From Haloferax litoreum (GTDB lineage Archaea > Halobacteriota > Halobacteria > Halobacteriales > Haloferacaceae): a stretch of DNA of 64,000 nt. A program made the position numbers and the translations under genes. The stretch is taken from assembly GCF_009674605.1 (NCBI RefSeq), contig NZ_WKJO01000001.1, forward strand, positions 2,046,001-2,110,000, written 5' to 3'. This document shows positions 9,081-17,511 of the stretch, piece by piece. The number at the start of each line of letters is the position of its first letter. Position 1 is the first letter of the stretch. The notes beneath the pieces are model-generated. The model was given only the letters and a program-made list of their open reading frames with translations, made no database searches and was not told the origin of the DNA.

Positions 9081-9177
9081 CTCGCGGCACGGTGCGGGGA
9101 TTCGGGTACCGATTGGACGGAGCAGAGTGAGAAATCGAGGACGGGACAGCGCCGTCGCTTGCAGTGTGAAGAGGTGG

Positions 9178-9258
9178 AAAACCCACGAAGGGAACTCTCT
9201 CGTGGGTGGTAGTTTCGGAAGGATTGTGCGTGGGTGATGTCCGTGTAGGGACGTCACC
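9178..9258 (-). terminator. two hairpins and T-run in the tRNA-Leu trailer
   Basis: Reading the minus strand away from the tRNA, a 10-bp stem comes first (GGTGACGTCC/GGACATCACC, arms 9249-9258 and 9233-9242, one G-U pair, 6-nt loop). An 8-bp perfect stem follows (ACCCACGA/TCGTGGGT, 9200-9207 and 9181-9188, 11-nt loop) and is immediately trailed by TTTT. The second hairpin with its T-run looks like a terminator; the first may be a processing signal or part of a small RNA. Confidence 0.45.
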
Positions 9259-9270
9259 TGCATCTTGCGA

Positions 9271-9355
9271 TGCGTGGGACCGGATTTGAACCGGCGGACC
9301 TCTACAGGACAGCGCCCTCAACGCTGCGCCGTTGGCCTGGCTTGGCTACCCACGC
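9271..9355 (-). tRNA. tRNA-Leu (anticodon GAG)
   Basis: An 85-nt class II tRNA. Acceptor stem GCGTGGG pairs with CCCACGC, with discriminator A at 9271. The D arm is GCCAAGCC...GGC, the anticodon stem CAGCG/CGCTG encloses the loop TTGAGGG (GAG reads CTC, leucine), the variable arm is long, and the T arm is GCCGGTTCAAATCCGGT. CCA is not encoded and there is no intron. The discriminator A and long variable arm fit tRNA-Leu. Confidence 0.96.
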
Positions 9356-9497
9356 TCGCTGTGTCTTGCTGCACTCTTCGTTACCCCGCGGTAATTTAAA
9401 TGACTTTCCTTTCGCCTCGACAATGTCGGGCGTTTGCAGGCGACGTAGCGGACCGATGGACAGAACGATTTTCCCGTCGCAGTCCCCCAATACGGCT

Positions 9498-10058
9498 ATG
9501 GAGCTTCGAGCACGCGACCACGTCCGTGAACTCACGGCAATCCTCTCAGTACTCTCGCTCGCGCTGGTCTTCGGGGCGGTCCTCGGGGCGATTCCTCGGG
9601 CGGTCATCCCGCAGGCACCGGAGTCGTTCTTGAACGCGATTCCCCACGCGAACGCGGTCATCAGTACGGTCGCTATCGTGACTATCGTCACCGGCGTCCG
9701 ATTCGTCCGCCGCGGAGAGGTGGAAAGACACCAGCGGATGATGCTCACTTCGTTCGTCCTCTTCGCCACGTTCCTCGTCCTCTACCTCTACAAAGTGGTC
9801 GTTCAGGGGACTGCCGAATTCCCCGGTCCCGACGCAGTCTACCAGTTCGTCTACCTGCCGACGCTGGCGATTCACATCCTCCTCGCCGTCGTCTGTGTCC
9901 CCATCGTCTACTACGTCCTGTTGTTGGCGTTGACCCGCCCGCTCTCGGAGGTTTTCAACACCCAACACGCCCGGTTCGGTCGCATCGCGGCGTCGCTGTG
10001 GCTCATCTCGTTCGTTCTCGGAAACGTCGTCTACGTCCTCCTCTACGTCGTGTACTGA
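9498..10058 (+). CDS. DUF420 membrane protein
   Basis: A 186-residue membrane protein with about five transmembrane helices. It fits the DUF420 family: LNAIPHANAVISTVAIVTIVTGV, then RRGEVERHQRMMLTSFVLFATFLVLYLYKV, and a C-terminal LWLISFVLGNVVYVLLY. Conserved His residues (HANA, ERHQ) recall haem-copper oxidase assembly membrane proteins, but the role is unproven. The ATG at 9498 gives the family's usual length; upstream extension would run into the tRNA region. Confidence 0.85.
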   Translation: MELRARDHVRELTAILSVLSLALVFGAVLGAIPRAVIPQAPESFLNAIPHANAVISTVAIVTIVTGVRFVRRGEVERHQRMMLTSFVLFATFLVLYLYKVVVQGTAEFPGPDAVYQFVYLPTLAIHILLAVVCVPIVYYVLLLALTRPLSEVFNTQHARFGRIAASLWLISFVLGNVVYVLLYVVY

Positions 10059-10435
10059 GACGACAAGGGAGTTGCCTGTCCGAACCTGCGTGTCGAGAAC
10101 GGTTCCCGATGCGAGAGTTGTTCGGACAGGTAGTCGGTACGTGGTGTGACCGGCAGGTCACAAAGACGGAGATGGGCGAGACGTCTCGCGTAGTTACACG
10201 TCGCCCCGTCGGTCGCATTGCACTCCGTCTGTACTCCGTTCCGTCACCCGGTTTCTGACGGGCCGAAGTACGTGTGACTGTACGAACGCGAAGGAAAAGA
10301 AACGACGCGTTGATTATGTTAGCACGCCTCCCGGTGAGAGTCACGGACGATGACAGACGACGGCAACCCACCGAAAACCAGTGTGTCAGCCACCAGTAAG
10401 GGTCTGGTGTCCGAGTCGGAAGAACTGCGCGTGTT
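10059..10435. other. intergenic region with three dyads, no convincing gene
   Basis: This 377-bp gap separates the DUF420 gene from the convergent purF end. It holds a perfect 11-bp inverted repeat (CCTGTCCGAAC at 10075-10085, GTTCGGACAGG at 10120-10130), a perfect 7-bp hairpin (TGTGACC-GGCA-GGTCACA, 10145-10162) and a 10-bp palindrome GAGACGTCTC (10178-10187). A TATA-like GATTATGTTA lies near 10313. A 54-codon frame at 10350-10514 runs into purF on the opposite strand and is not accepted as a gene. The hairpins could be a terminator region or a small structured RNA. Confidence 0.5.
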
Positions 10436-11914
10436 TCAGTCGTCTGCCGGGGCGTCGGCACCGACGACAGGGCGACTGATGTCGCGGTCGGTCTCCTCGC
10501 CGTCGATGTCGTAGGGGTACTCACCGGTGACACACCCGAGACAGAGGTCGGCACGCGACTTCTCGAGGACTGCAGAGACAGCGTCGATAGAGAGATACGA
10601 GAGGCTATCGGCCTCGATGGTGTCACAGACCTCGTCGACAGACTTGTCCGAGGCGATGAGTTCCTCCCGCGTGGCCATGTTGATACCCATGTAACAGGGC
10701 GCGACAATCGGCGGCGCACCGATTCGCATGTGGACCTCTTCGGCACCGGCCTCACGGAGCAGTTGGACGAGTTGGTTCGAGGTCGTTCCGCGAACGATAC
10801 TGTCGTCGATGAGGGTCACGGACTTCCCCTCGACGGTGCTCTTGATGGGGTTGAGTTTCAGGCGGACGGCGCGTTCGCGTTCGTCCTGTGTGGGCATGAT
10901 GAACGTCCGGCCGACGTAGCGGTTCTTCATCAGGCCTTCGGCGAACTCGACGCTCGCGTCGTCTTCCTGTGCCGCCTCCGCGTATCCGGAGGCGAACGCC
11001 CGGCCAGAGTCGGGGACGGGCATGACCACGTCGGTGTCGACACCCGCTTCCTCCCAGAGTTTACGCCCGAGACCACGGCGCACCTCGTAGACGAGTGTGT
11101 CGTTCATCACCGAGTCGGGACGGGCGAAGTAGATGTGTTCGAAGAAGCAGTGGGCCGTGTTTTCGCGTTCGACGAGTTGATAGGAATCGAATCCGGACCC
11201 GTCGGGTTCAAGGACGACGAGTTCGCCCGGTCGAACGTCGCGGACGAGTTCGCCGTCGAGGGTGTCGATGGCGGCGGACTCGGACGCGAGGACGTAGCCG
11301 TCGTCGAGTTTACCGATGCAGAGTGGGCGATTCCCCTCTGGGTCGCGGACGCCCAGCACAGTCTCGTCGTGCATGATGGTCAGCGCGTACGACCCGTGGA
11401 TTCGCTCCATGGTCCGTTTGACGGCGCGGACGAGGTCCTCTTCGAGGAGGTTGCGGGCGAGGTCGTGGGCGATGACCTCGGTGTCGCCCGTCGAGGTGAA
11501 CGCGTGCCCGAAGTTCTCCAGTTCGTCGCGGAGTTCGTCGGCGTTCACGAGGTTGCCGTTGTGTGCGAGGCCGAGCGACCCCGACTTGAACGAGACGGCG
11601 AACGGTTGCGCACAGGATTTCGTCACGTCGCCGGCAGTCGGGTAACGGACGTGGCCGATGCCCGCTTGCCCGTTCAGACCGTCGAGGTCTGACGCGCTGA
11701 AAGCGTCTCCGACGAGGCCCATCTGGACGTGGCTGTGTTGTTGGAACCCGTCGTGGGTGACGATGCCTGCGGACTCTTGCCCTCGGTGCTGGAGGGCGTA
11801 CAGCGAGTAGTACAGGGGTCGAGCAGCGTCTCGGTCGCCGAGTGCGACACCGACGACACCGCACTTCTCGGTTGGTCCGCTGATGTGGTGGGAGTCGTCC
11901 CGCCCATTTGCCAT
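10436..11914 (-). CDS. purF: amidophosphoribosyltransferase, PurF
   Basis: A 492-residue enzyme for the first committed step of purine synthesis (PRPP + glutamine to phosphoribosylamine). The glutaminase nucleophile is Cys18 after a short propeptide (PTEKCGVVGVALG), followed by QHRGQESAGI. The phosphoribosyltransferase half has the PRPP loop VTLIDDSIVRGTTS. Cysteines in RADLCLGCVTGEYP match Fe-S ligands of Fe-S type PurF enzymes. A TTTTTTA element (11940-11946) lies about 29 nt before the ATG, with two dyads further upstream, suggesting a regulated leaderless promoter. The downstream end faces the DUF420 gene. Confidence 0.95.
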   Translation of the reverse strand: MANGRDDSHHISGPTEKCGVVGVALGDRDAARPLYYSLYALQHRGQESAGIVTHDGFQQHSHVQMGLVGDAFSASDLDGLNGQAGIGHVRYPTAGDVTKSCAQPFAVSFKSGSLGLAHNGNLVNADELRDELENFGHAFTSTGDTEVIAHDLARNLLEEDLVRAVKRTMERIHGSYALTIMHDETVLGVRDPEGNRPLCIGKLDDGYVLASESAAIDTLDGELVRDVRPGELVVLEPDGSGFDSYQLVERENTAHCFFEHIYFARPDSVMNDTLVYEVRRGLGRKLWEEAGVDTDVVMPVPDSGRAFASGYAEAAQEDDASVEFAEGLMKNRYVGRTFIMPTQDERERAVRLKLNPIKSTVEGKSVTLIDDSIVRGTTSNQLVQLLREAGAEEVHMRIGAPPIVAPCYMGINMATREELIASDKSVDEVCDTIEADSLSYLSIDAVSAVLEKSRADLCLGCVTGEYPYDIDGEETDRDISRPVVGADAPADD

Positions 11915-11939
11915 GGATGAAAATAGCGCGGGGAGGGGG

Positions 11940-11997
11940 TAAAAAACCCGTCCTTATGCAGTAACTGCGGGTTTCAACACCAGATATTATGCATAAT
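11940..11997 (-). promoter_or_regulatory. purF promoter with two upstream dyads
   Basis: TTTTTTA on the minus strand (11940-11946) is the likely TATA box. Next to it is a nested dyad: AACCCG (11945-11950) with CGGGTT (11968-11973), and inside it GCAGT-A-ACTGC (11958-11968), all perfect. Eighteen bases further lies the perfect 12-bp palindrome ATTATGCATAAT (11986-11997). These look like operator sites for a dimeric regulator; which one is unknown. Confidence 0.5.
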
Positions 11998-12192
11998 CGT
12001 GTATTGTCTGGTGAGAGAACGAGTAGGCGCTGATGCTCCCGAGTCGGTGACGATAGCAGTCTATGCTGGGGCCAGTCAGCGATGGTCGATGAGAACGGCT
12101 CCCTACGGTGAACGATGCCTCTCTGAAAGTCTAGTGGTACCGAATGGCATGGATGAGACGACAAACCGGGAGTCAGGAACGCGGGTTGGTTG

Positions 12193-12242
12193 CTCGCCGG
12201 GTGACGGCGAGACAGAAGACAAAATGACGGTCAGAGACCGTC
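12193..12242 (-). terminator. terminator hairpins after L37e
   Basis: Ten bases past the L37e stop codon, on the minus strand, is a perfect 7-bp hairpin GACGGTC-TCT-GACCGTC (12226-12242) followed directly by ATTTTG (T-run 12221-12224). A second perfect 7-bp stem, CTCGCCG/CGGCGAG with a 5-nt loop, lies at 12193-12211. Hairpin plus T-run is a good terminator for the Lsm-L37e transcript. Confidence 0.6.
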
Positions 12243-12250
12243 GAGAGTCG

Positions 12251-12427
12251 TTATTTGTCGCCGGCTTTCGACTGCCAGGCGTAGCTGCGACGCTTCTTCG
12301 ACTTACCGAAGCCGCAAGACGAGCAGACCTTCTTCTTCACGTGGTAGGACTTCTCGCCACAGCGACGGCACTTCACGTGCGTCGTCTTGTTCTTCTTTCC
12401 TTGGCTGGGGGTTCCTGCACCCGTCAT
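12251..12427 (-). CDS. rpl37e: 50S ribosomal protein L37e
   Basis: A 58-residue zinc-ribbon ribosomal protein with Cys20, Cys23, Cys35 and Cys38 (CRRCG and CSSCG), rich in Lys and Arg, ending [10 protein letters not shown]. Length and motif spacing match archaeal L37e. Its ATG overlaps the stop of the Lsm gene by four bases (ATGA), so the two are translationally coupled; this Lsm-L37e overlap is established in Haloferax volcanii. Confidence 0.96.
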   Translation of the reverse strand: MTGAGTPSQGKKNKTTHVKCRRCGEKSYHVKKKVCSSCGFGKSKKRRSYAWQSKAGDK

Positions 12428-12654
12428 GCTTTGATGGTGACGACGTTATCGCCGCGTATAATGGTTGTGTCTTGGACTTGCTCGAGTTCGATATCCCCGG
12501 GCACGGTGTCTTCGTCCAGCGCTTCTTCGAGTACGACGTTCATGTGCTGGTCGTAACCAGCGAGGACGCCGAAGTATGCGTTTCCGTCCTTGAGTAGAAC
12601 CGTCACCGGTTCGTCGAGTGACGCTTCGAGGACGTCGAGAGGTCGACCGCTCAT
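12424..12654 (-). CDS. lsm: Sm-like archaeal protein (Lsm/SmAP)
   Basis: A 76-residue protein with both Sm motifs: Sm1 ([20 protein letters not shown], then MNVVLEEA) and Sm2 ([12 protein letters not shown]). Archaeal Lsm forms rings that bind U-rich small RNAs and are implicated in RNA metabolism. It is cotranscribed with L37e through the ATGA overlap. On the other side, RNase J is encoded divergently across a 439-bp gap with an RNA-like structured element. Confidence 0.96.
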   Translation of the reverse strand: MSGRPLDVLEASLDEPVTVLLKDGNAYFGVLAGYDQHMNVVLEEALDEDTVPGDIELEQVQDTTIIRGDNVVTIKA

Positions 12655-13093
12655 GTTTCAATTCCTTCTCGTAATTATCTTAAAGGTGCCGAACCGCACG
12701 AATCGGAGAGTGTCACCGAGCGCTGGCTATCAGGCTGCTGCCTACCGAAATCGGTGTCGGGCGAGGTGAGATGGACGAATTCGTGTCAGTTCCCCGGCTC
12801 GTCTCCACTTCTCTCCCCGTTGTTGGTTTCCTCCCCGTTCTATTTACGACCGGTTGTGCGGGCGCGATGAACCCACGTAGTTTTTAGTACCCCGGTGAGT
12901 AGGTGCCGATACCAGAAACCCGCGGGTAAGTGCGGGTGCGCCCACATCGACCGGCTGGGCGCACCTCGCACGCGGGGTCAATCGACCGACGAGCTGCAAG
13001 ACGCCGGGGCCGATGGCCCCCAGACACCCGTCTTTCCGTGAGCACCTTCGCCACATCGTGGCTTTCGATGCTCGGAATATCGAGATACAAACC
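12655..13093. other. 439-bp gap between divergent Lsm and RNase J
   Basis: No protein-coding gene is convincing here. The left 220 bp carries the Lsm promoter (TTAAAG read as CTTTAAG on the minus strand near 12680) and otherwise nothing clear. The right half has a TATA-like TTTTTAG at 12881-12887 followed by the strong two-hairpin element at 12919-13034 described separately. Confidence 0.5.
12919..13034 (+). ncRNA. candidate structured RNA or RNase J leader
   Basis: Two stable hairpins follow a TATA-like TTTTTAG (12881-12887). Hairpin 1: CCCGCG (12919-12924) with CGCGGG (12971-12976), a one-sided GGTAAG bulge, TGCG with CGCA, then a perfect 10-bp stem GGTGCGCCCA (12935-12944) with TGGGCGCACC (12956-12965). 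Hairpin 2: AAGACG (12998-13003) with CGTCTT (13029-13034) enclosing GGGGCC-GAT-GGCCCC (13006-13020), tailed by T. The octamer ATCGACCG occurs both in loop 1 and between the hairpins. It may be a free RNA or the leader of the RNase J gene 59 nt further on. The strand is inferred from the promoter-like element and the T tail; no known RNA family was recognised. Confidence 0.45.
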
Positions 13094-14446
13094 ATGGAAA
13101 TCGAAATCGCAACCATAGGCGGATACGAAGAAGTCGGCCGTCAGATGACGGCCGTCCGTGCCGGAGACGACGTTGTCGTCTTCGACATGGGTCTCAACCT
13201 GTCGCAGGTCCTCATCCACGACAACGTTGAGACAGAAAAGATGCACAGCCTCGACCTCATCGATATGGGCGCCATCCCGGACGACCGTATCATGAGTGAC
13301 CTCGAAGGTGACGTGAAGGCAATCGTGCCGACGCACGGCCACCTCGACCACATCGGTGCCATCTCCAAACTGGCACACCGCTACGACGCCCCCGTCGTCG
13401 CGACGCCGTTCACCATCGAACTGGTGAAACAGCAAATCGAAGGCGAGAACAAGTTCAACGTCAACAACGACCTCGTCAAGATGAGCGCCGGTGAGACGAT
13501 GTCCATCGGTGACTCCGGAAAGGTCGAACTCGAGTTCGTCCACGTCACCCACTCCATCATCGACGCCATCAACCCGGTCCTCCACACGCCCGAGGGCGCA
13601 ATCGTCTACGGTCTCGACAAGCGTATGGACCACTCGCCGGTCCTCGAAGACCCAATCGACATGAAGCGCTTCCGCGAGATTGGCCGCGAGGGCAACGGTG
13701 TGCTCGCGTACATCGAGGACTGTACGAACGCCGGTCGGAAGGGCCGCACGCCCTCCGAATCCGTCGCTCGTCGCCACCTCAAGGACGTCATGACCTCCGT
13801 CGAAGACTACGACGGCGGTATCGTCGCGACGACGTTCTCGTCGCACATCTCGCGCGTCTCCTCGCTCGTCGAGTTCGCGAACGACATCGGCCGACAACCT
13901 GTCCTCCTCGGTCGCTCGATGGAGAAGTACTCCGGCACCGCCGAGCGTCTCGGCTTCGTCGACCTCCCCGACGACCTCGGGATGTACGGCCACCGAAAGT
14001 CCGTCGACCGCACCTTCAAGCGCATCATGAAGGAAGGCAAGGAGAACTACCTCCCCATCGTCACGGGCCACCAGGGCGAACCGCGCGCGATGCTCACCCG
14101 CATGGGCCGCGGCGAGACGCCGTACGAACTCGACGACGGTGACAAGGTCATCTTCTCGGCCCGCGTCATCCCGGAACCGACGAACGAAGGGCAGCGCTAC
14201 CAGTCCGAGCGTCTCCTGCGCATGCAGGGCGCTCGCATCTACGACGACATCCACGTCTCCGGCCACCTTCGTGAGGAAGGGCACTACGAGATGCTGCAGG
14301 CACTCCAGCCCCAGCACGTCATCCCGGCCCACCAGAACCTCAAGGGCTTCGCTCCGTACGTGGACCTCGCAGAGAGTCAGGGCTACGCCCTCGGCCGCGA
14401 CGTCCACGTGACGCGGAACGGCAACATGATCCAACTGGTGGAGTGA
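13094..14446 (+). CDS. rnj: ribonuclease J
   Basis: A 450-residue metallo-beta-lactamase/beta-CASP 5'-3' exoribonuclease, beginning [18 protein letters not shown]. Zinc motif II is THGHLDHIG (His81, His83, Asp85, His86). Later ligands and beta-CASP motifs include [34 protein letters not shown] and [16 protein letters not shown]. RNase J degrades 5'-monophosphate RNAs in archaea. An in-frame ATG at 13013 would add 27 residues that do not resemble the family, so 13094 was chosen. Its stop TGA shares one base with the ATG of the prenyl synthase, so they form an operon. Confidence 0.95.
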   Translation: MEIEIATIGGYEEVGRQMTAVRAGDDVVVFDMGLNLSQVLIHDNVETEKMHSLDLIDMGAIPDDRIMSDLEGDVKAIVPTHGHLDHIGAISKLAHRYDAPVVATPFTIELVKQQIEGENKFNVNNDLVKMSAGETMSIGDSGKVELEFVHVTHSIIDAINPVLHTPEGAIVYGLDKRMDHSPVLEDPIDMKRFREIGREGNGVLAYIEDCTNAGRKGRTPSESVARRHLKDVMTSVEDYDGGIVATTFSSHISRVSSLVEFANDIGRQPVLLGRSMEKYSGTAERLGFVDLPDDLGMYGHRKSVDRTFKRIMKEGKENYLPIVTGHQGEPRAMLTRMGRGETPYELDDGDKVIFSARVIPEPTNEGQRYQSERLLRMQGARIYDDIHVSGHLREEGHYEMLQALQPQHVIPAHQNLKGFAPYVDLAESQGYALGRDVHVTRNGNMIQLVE

Positions 14447-15492
14447 TGAGTTCGGACGCGACGGAACAGCGAGTGCTCGAGGCGATTCGCGAGCGACGCG
14501 AACTCGTCAACGACGCACTCGACGAGGACGTGCCGATGGCCGAGCCAGAACGGCTGTACGAGGCCTCTCGGTACCTCCTGAAGGCCGGTGGAAAGCGACT
14601 CCGCCCGACAGTCTCGCTCTTGACGGCCGAGTCCCTCGCGGACGTGGAACCGATGTCGGAAGACTACCGCGCGTTCCCGACGCTCACCGGGGAAGCAATC
14701 GACGTGATGATTGCCGCTGTGAGCATCGAGGTCATCCAGTCGTTCACACTCATCCACGACGATATCATGGACGACGACGACCTGCGACGCGGCGTCCCAG
14801 CAGTCCACAAAGAGTACGACACCGAAACCGCGATTCTCGCGGGCGACACGTTGTACGCGAAGGCCTTCGAACTGTTGACGAAGACGGGCGCAGACCCAGC
14901 GGCAGGCCTCGAAGCGGTCCGCCGCCTCGCCACCACCTGCACGCAAATCTGTGAGGGGCAGGCGCTCGACATCGGCTTCGAGCGACGGACCGAGGTGCTC
15001 CCCGACGAGTACCTCAAGATGGTCGAACTCAAGACGGCAGTCCTCTACGGCACCGCGGCCGCCATCCCGGCAGTCCTCATGGGTGCCGACGACGACGTCG
15101 TCGAAGCCCTCTACCAGTACGGCATCGAGTCCGGCAGTGCGTTCCAGATTCAAGACGACGTGCTCGACCTGACCGTGCCCTCGGAGAAACTGGGTAAGCA
15201 GCGAGGCTCGGACCTCGTCGAAAACAAGGAGACGGTCATCTCCCTGCACGCACGCCAACAGGGTATCGACGTGGACTCCCTCGTCGACGCCGAGACGGCC
15301 GAAGAACTCACCGAGGCTGACGTCGAGGCCGCCGTCGAGGAACTCGAAGCGGCCGGCAGCATCGACTACGCCCGTGAGATGGCAGAAGGCCTCACCGAGC
15401 AGGCGAAGGCGCGTCTCGACGTCCTCCCCGACAACGACGCACGCGACCTGCTGCGCGACATCGCCGACTACCTCATCACCCGCGGGTACTGA
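14446..15492 (+). CDS. idsA: polyprenyl (geranylgeranyl) diphosphate synthase
   Basis: A 348-residue E-type prenyltransferase condensing IPP with allylic diphosphates, giving the C20 or C25 chains of archaeal lipids. The first Asp-rich motif is HDDIMDDDDLRRG (Asp105 on), the second is QIQDDVLDLT, with KAGGKRLRPTVSLL near the N-terminus. The chain-length region before the first motif (SIEVIQSFTLIHDD) fits a geranylgeranyl-type enzyme but does not settle product length. Start is the ATG overlapping the RNase J stop (TGATG). RNase J and this gene are adjacent in many euryarchaea. Confidence 0.93.
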   Translation: MSSDATEQRVLEAIRERRELVNDALDEDVPMAEPERLYEASRYLLKAGGKRLRPTVSLLTAESLADVEPMSEDYRAFPTLTGEAIDVMIAAVSIEVIQSFTLIHDDIMDDDDLRRGVPAVHKEYDTETAILAGDTLYAKAFELLTKTGADPAAGLEAVRRLATTCTQICEGQALDIGFERRTEVLPDEYLKMVELKTAVLYGTAAAIPAVLMGADDDVVEALYQYGIESGSAFQIQDDVLDLTVPSEKLGKQRGSDLVENKETVISLHARQQGIDVDSLVDAETAEELTEADVEAAVEELEAAGSIDYAREMAEGLTEQAKARLDVLPDNDARDLLRDIADYLITRGY

Positions 15493-15684
15493 CCGACCCC
15501 GGTGTCGGCACTCATTTCTGTTGGACGCTTCGTCCGACACTCGCGCTTACAGTCACTCTCTGTGTGTCACCGCCGCAACTCATATTTACTTAGCCGTGTT
15601 AACAATTCACGTACCCCTGCCCGCGCGAGGACCCTTCCCCGCAATCCGGGCCTGTTTTTAGGCGCGCCGCGGAATCGGACGGTA

Positions 15685-17442
15685 ATGGACGACGAGCTTC
15701 GAGAACGCGTCGAGCGAGAAGCGGAGAAACACGCACTCCTCAACGCGGTCAAGCACGACAGCGACGCCGACGTGGGTGCCATCATGGGCCCACTGATGGG
15801 CGAGAACCCAGAGTTCCGACAGCACGGTGGCGAGATTCCCGGACTCATCGGGCCCGTCGTCGCCGAAGTCAACCAACTCTCGGCGGACGAAAAGCGCGAC
15901 CGACTGGAGGAACTCGCGCCCGAGGAACTCGCTGAGATGGAAGCAGAAGAGGAAGAAGACGAATCACTGCTGCCCGACCTTCCCAACGTCGAAGCGTACG
16001 ACGAAGTTCGGATGCGCGCCGCGCCGAACCCCAACGGTCCGTGGCACCTCGGCCACGCCCGTATGCCCGCCGTCATCGGGACGTACAAGGACATGTACGA
16101 TGGGTCGTTCATCGTCCGTTTCGACGACACCGACCCGGAGACGAAGCGTCCCGACCTGAGCGCGTACGACGCTATCCTCGAAGATATCGACTATCTCGGG
16201 TTCGACCCCGACGACGTGATTCGCGCCTCGGACCGCGTCGAGACGTACTACGACCACGCCCGCGAACTCATCGAGATGGGCGGCGCGTATACCTGTTCGT
16301 GCACTGGTGAGGAGTTCTCGAACCTGAAGAACAACGCCAAGCCGTGTCCGCACCGCGACAAGGACCCGGAGACGACACTCGAAGAGTTCGAGGACATGGT
16401 CGCCGGCGAGTACACCTCGGGCGAGATGGTCCTCCGCGTCAAGACCGACATCGAACACAAGAATCCCGCCCTGCGCGACTGGGTCGCCTTCCGGATGATA
16501 GACACGCCGCACCCACGGCCAGAGGCCGAAGACTACCGCGCGTGGCCGATGCTCGACTTCCAGTCTGGCGTCGACGACCACCTCACGGGGGTCACGCACA
16601 TCATCCGCGGTATCGACCTGCAAGACTCCGCGAAGCGTCAACGGTTCGTCTACGACTACTTCGGGTGGGACTACCCCGAAGTCATCCACTGGGGCCACGT
16701 GCAGGTCGACGAGTACGACGTGAAGATGTCCACGTCGAGCATCAAGGAACTCATCGACGCGGGCGAACTCGACGGCTGGGACGACCCGCGCGTGCCGACT
16801 ATCAAGAGCCTCCGCCGCCGCGGCATCCGCGGACAGGCTATCGTGGACGCGATGGTCGGCCTCGGCACCTCTACCTCGAACGTCGACCTCTCGATGTCCA
16901 GCATCTACGCGAACAACCGTGACCTCGTGGACGACGAGACGGACCGCTACTTCCTCGTCCGCGACGTCGCCGAGGAGACCTCGGCGGGCGGCCAGACGTG
17001 GTCTGGCCACGGGCAAGAATTCGCCATCGAAGGCGGTCCCGACGTTGCCCACCCGCCACTCCATCCGAGTTTCGAAGAACGCGGCACCCGCGACATCCCC
17101 GTCGGCGATAGCGTCCTCCTCGAATCCGGTGACGTGCCCGCCGAGGGAGAGCGCGTCTGGCTGAAAGGGTTCGGCGCAGTCCGCCGTGAGGACGACACGC
17201 TCGTCGCCACCGGTGACGACCTCGACGTGGTCCGCGAAGGTGACGTTGCGGTGATTCACTGGGCGCCCGCAGACGGTGTCTCGGTCCGAATGCGAACGAT
17301 GGACGGCGACGTGCTGGGCGTCGCTGAACCAGACTTCGCTGACGTGCCCGAAGACGAACTCGTCCAGTTCGAACGCGTCGGCTTCGTCCGCGTGGACACG
17401 GCGGGTCACGACGAGACGCTCGTCTACTTCGCGCACAAGTAG
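15685..17442 (+). CDS. gltX: glutamyl-tRNA synthetase (archaeal type)
   Basis: A 585-residue class I synthetase. The HIGH motif is HLGHAR (His121 to His124) within NPNGPWHLGHARMPAV, and the KMSKS motif is KMSTSS (Lys347). The C-terminal beta-barrel domain (about residues 430-585) is of the GlnRS-like archaeal/eukaryotic type, as expected for the non-discriminating GluRS that also charges tRNA-Gln for GatDE amidation. The ATG at 15685 begins MDDELRERVEREAEKHALLN; an upstream in-frame extension is out of family. Confidence 0.95.
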   Translation: MDDELRERVEREAEKHALLNAVKHDSDADVGAIMGPLMGENPEFRQHGGEIPGLIGPVVAEVNQLSADEKRDRLEELAPEELAEMEAEEEEDESLLPDLPNVEAYDEVRMRAAPNPNGPWHLGHARMPAVIGTYKDMYDGSFIVRFDDTDPETKRPDLSAYDAILEDIDYLGFDPDDVIRASDRVETYYDHARELIEMGGAYTCSCTGEEFSNLKNNAKPCPHRDKDPETTLEEFEDMVAGEYTSGEMVLRVKTDIEHKNPALRDWVAFRMIDTPHPRPEAEDYRAWPMLDFQSGVDDHLTGVTHIIRGIDLQDSAKRQRFVYDYFGWDYPEVIHWGHVQVDEYDVKMSTSSIKELIDAGELDGWDDPRVPTIKSLRRRGIRGQAIVDAMVGLGTSTSNVDLSMSSIYANNRDLVDDETDRYFLVRDVAEETSAGGQTWSGHGQEFAIEGGPDVAHPPLHPSFEERGTRDIPVGDSVLLESGDVPAEGERVWLKGFGAVRREDDTLVATGDDLDVVREGDVAVIHWAPADGVSVRMRTMDGDVLGVAEPDFADVPEDELVQFERVGFVRVDTAGHDETLVYFAHK

Positions 17443-17511
17443 GGAACTGTCCTCGAACCACTCACTTCACACACGAACACTCGTTTTACCGACGCCCGCG
17501 TAGGACCCGTC

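Larger units (their letters stand above)
11915..12250. other. intergenic region between purF and L37e
   Basis: These 336 bp hold the purF promoter and its dyads on the left and the terminator hairpins of the Lsm-L37e operon on the right (12193-12242). Between about 12000 and 12190 I see no plausible gene and no strong structure. Confidence 0.55.

Noticed and set aside
10350-10514. 54-codon frame starting at an ATG between DUF420 and purF, preceded by a TATA-like element
   Set aside because: It runs into purF on the opposite strand, its sequence is Ser/Pro-rich and shadow-like, and it has no recognisable ribosome-binding site.
12901-12990. RNase P RNA candidate because of AGAAACCCGCGG near the hairpin
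   Set aside because: The other conserved RNase P regions are absent in the 260 bp upstream and the length is too short.
12884-14434. Long open frame on the minus strand opposite RNase J
   Set aside because: Long antisense frames are expected in high-GC haloarchaeal genes; its composition mirrors the reverse of a coding strand and RNase J is certain.
15964-17436. 490-codon minus-strand frame opposite gltX
   Set aside because: Antisense shadow of a synthetase with complete HIGH and KMSKS motifs.
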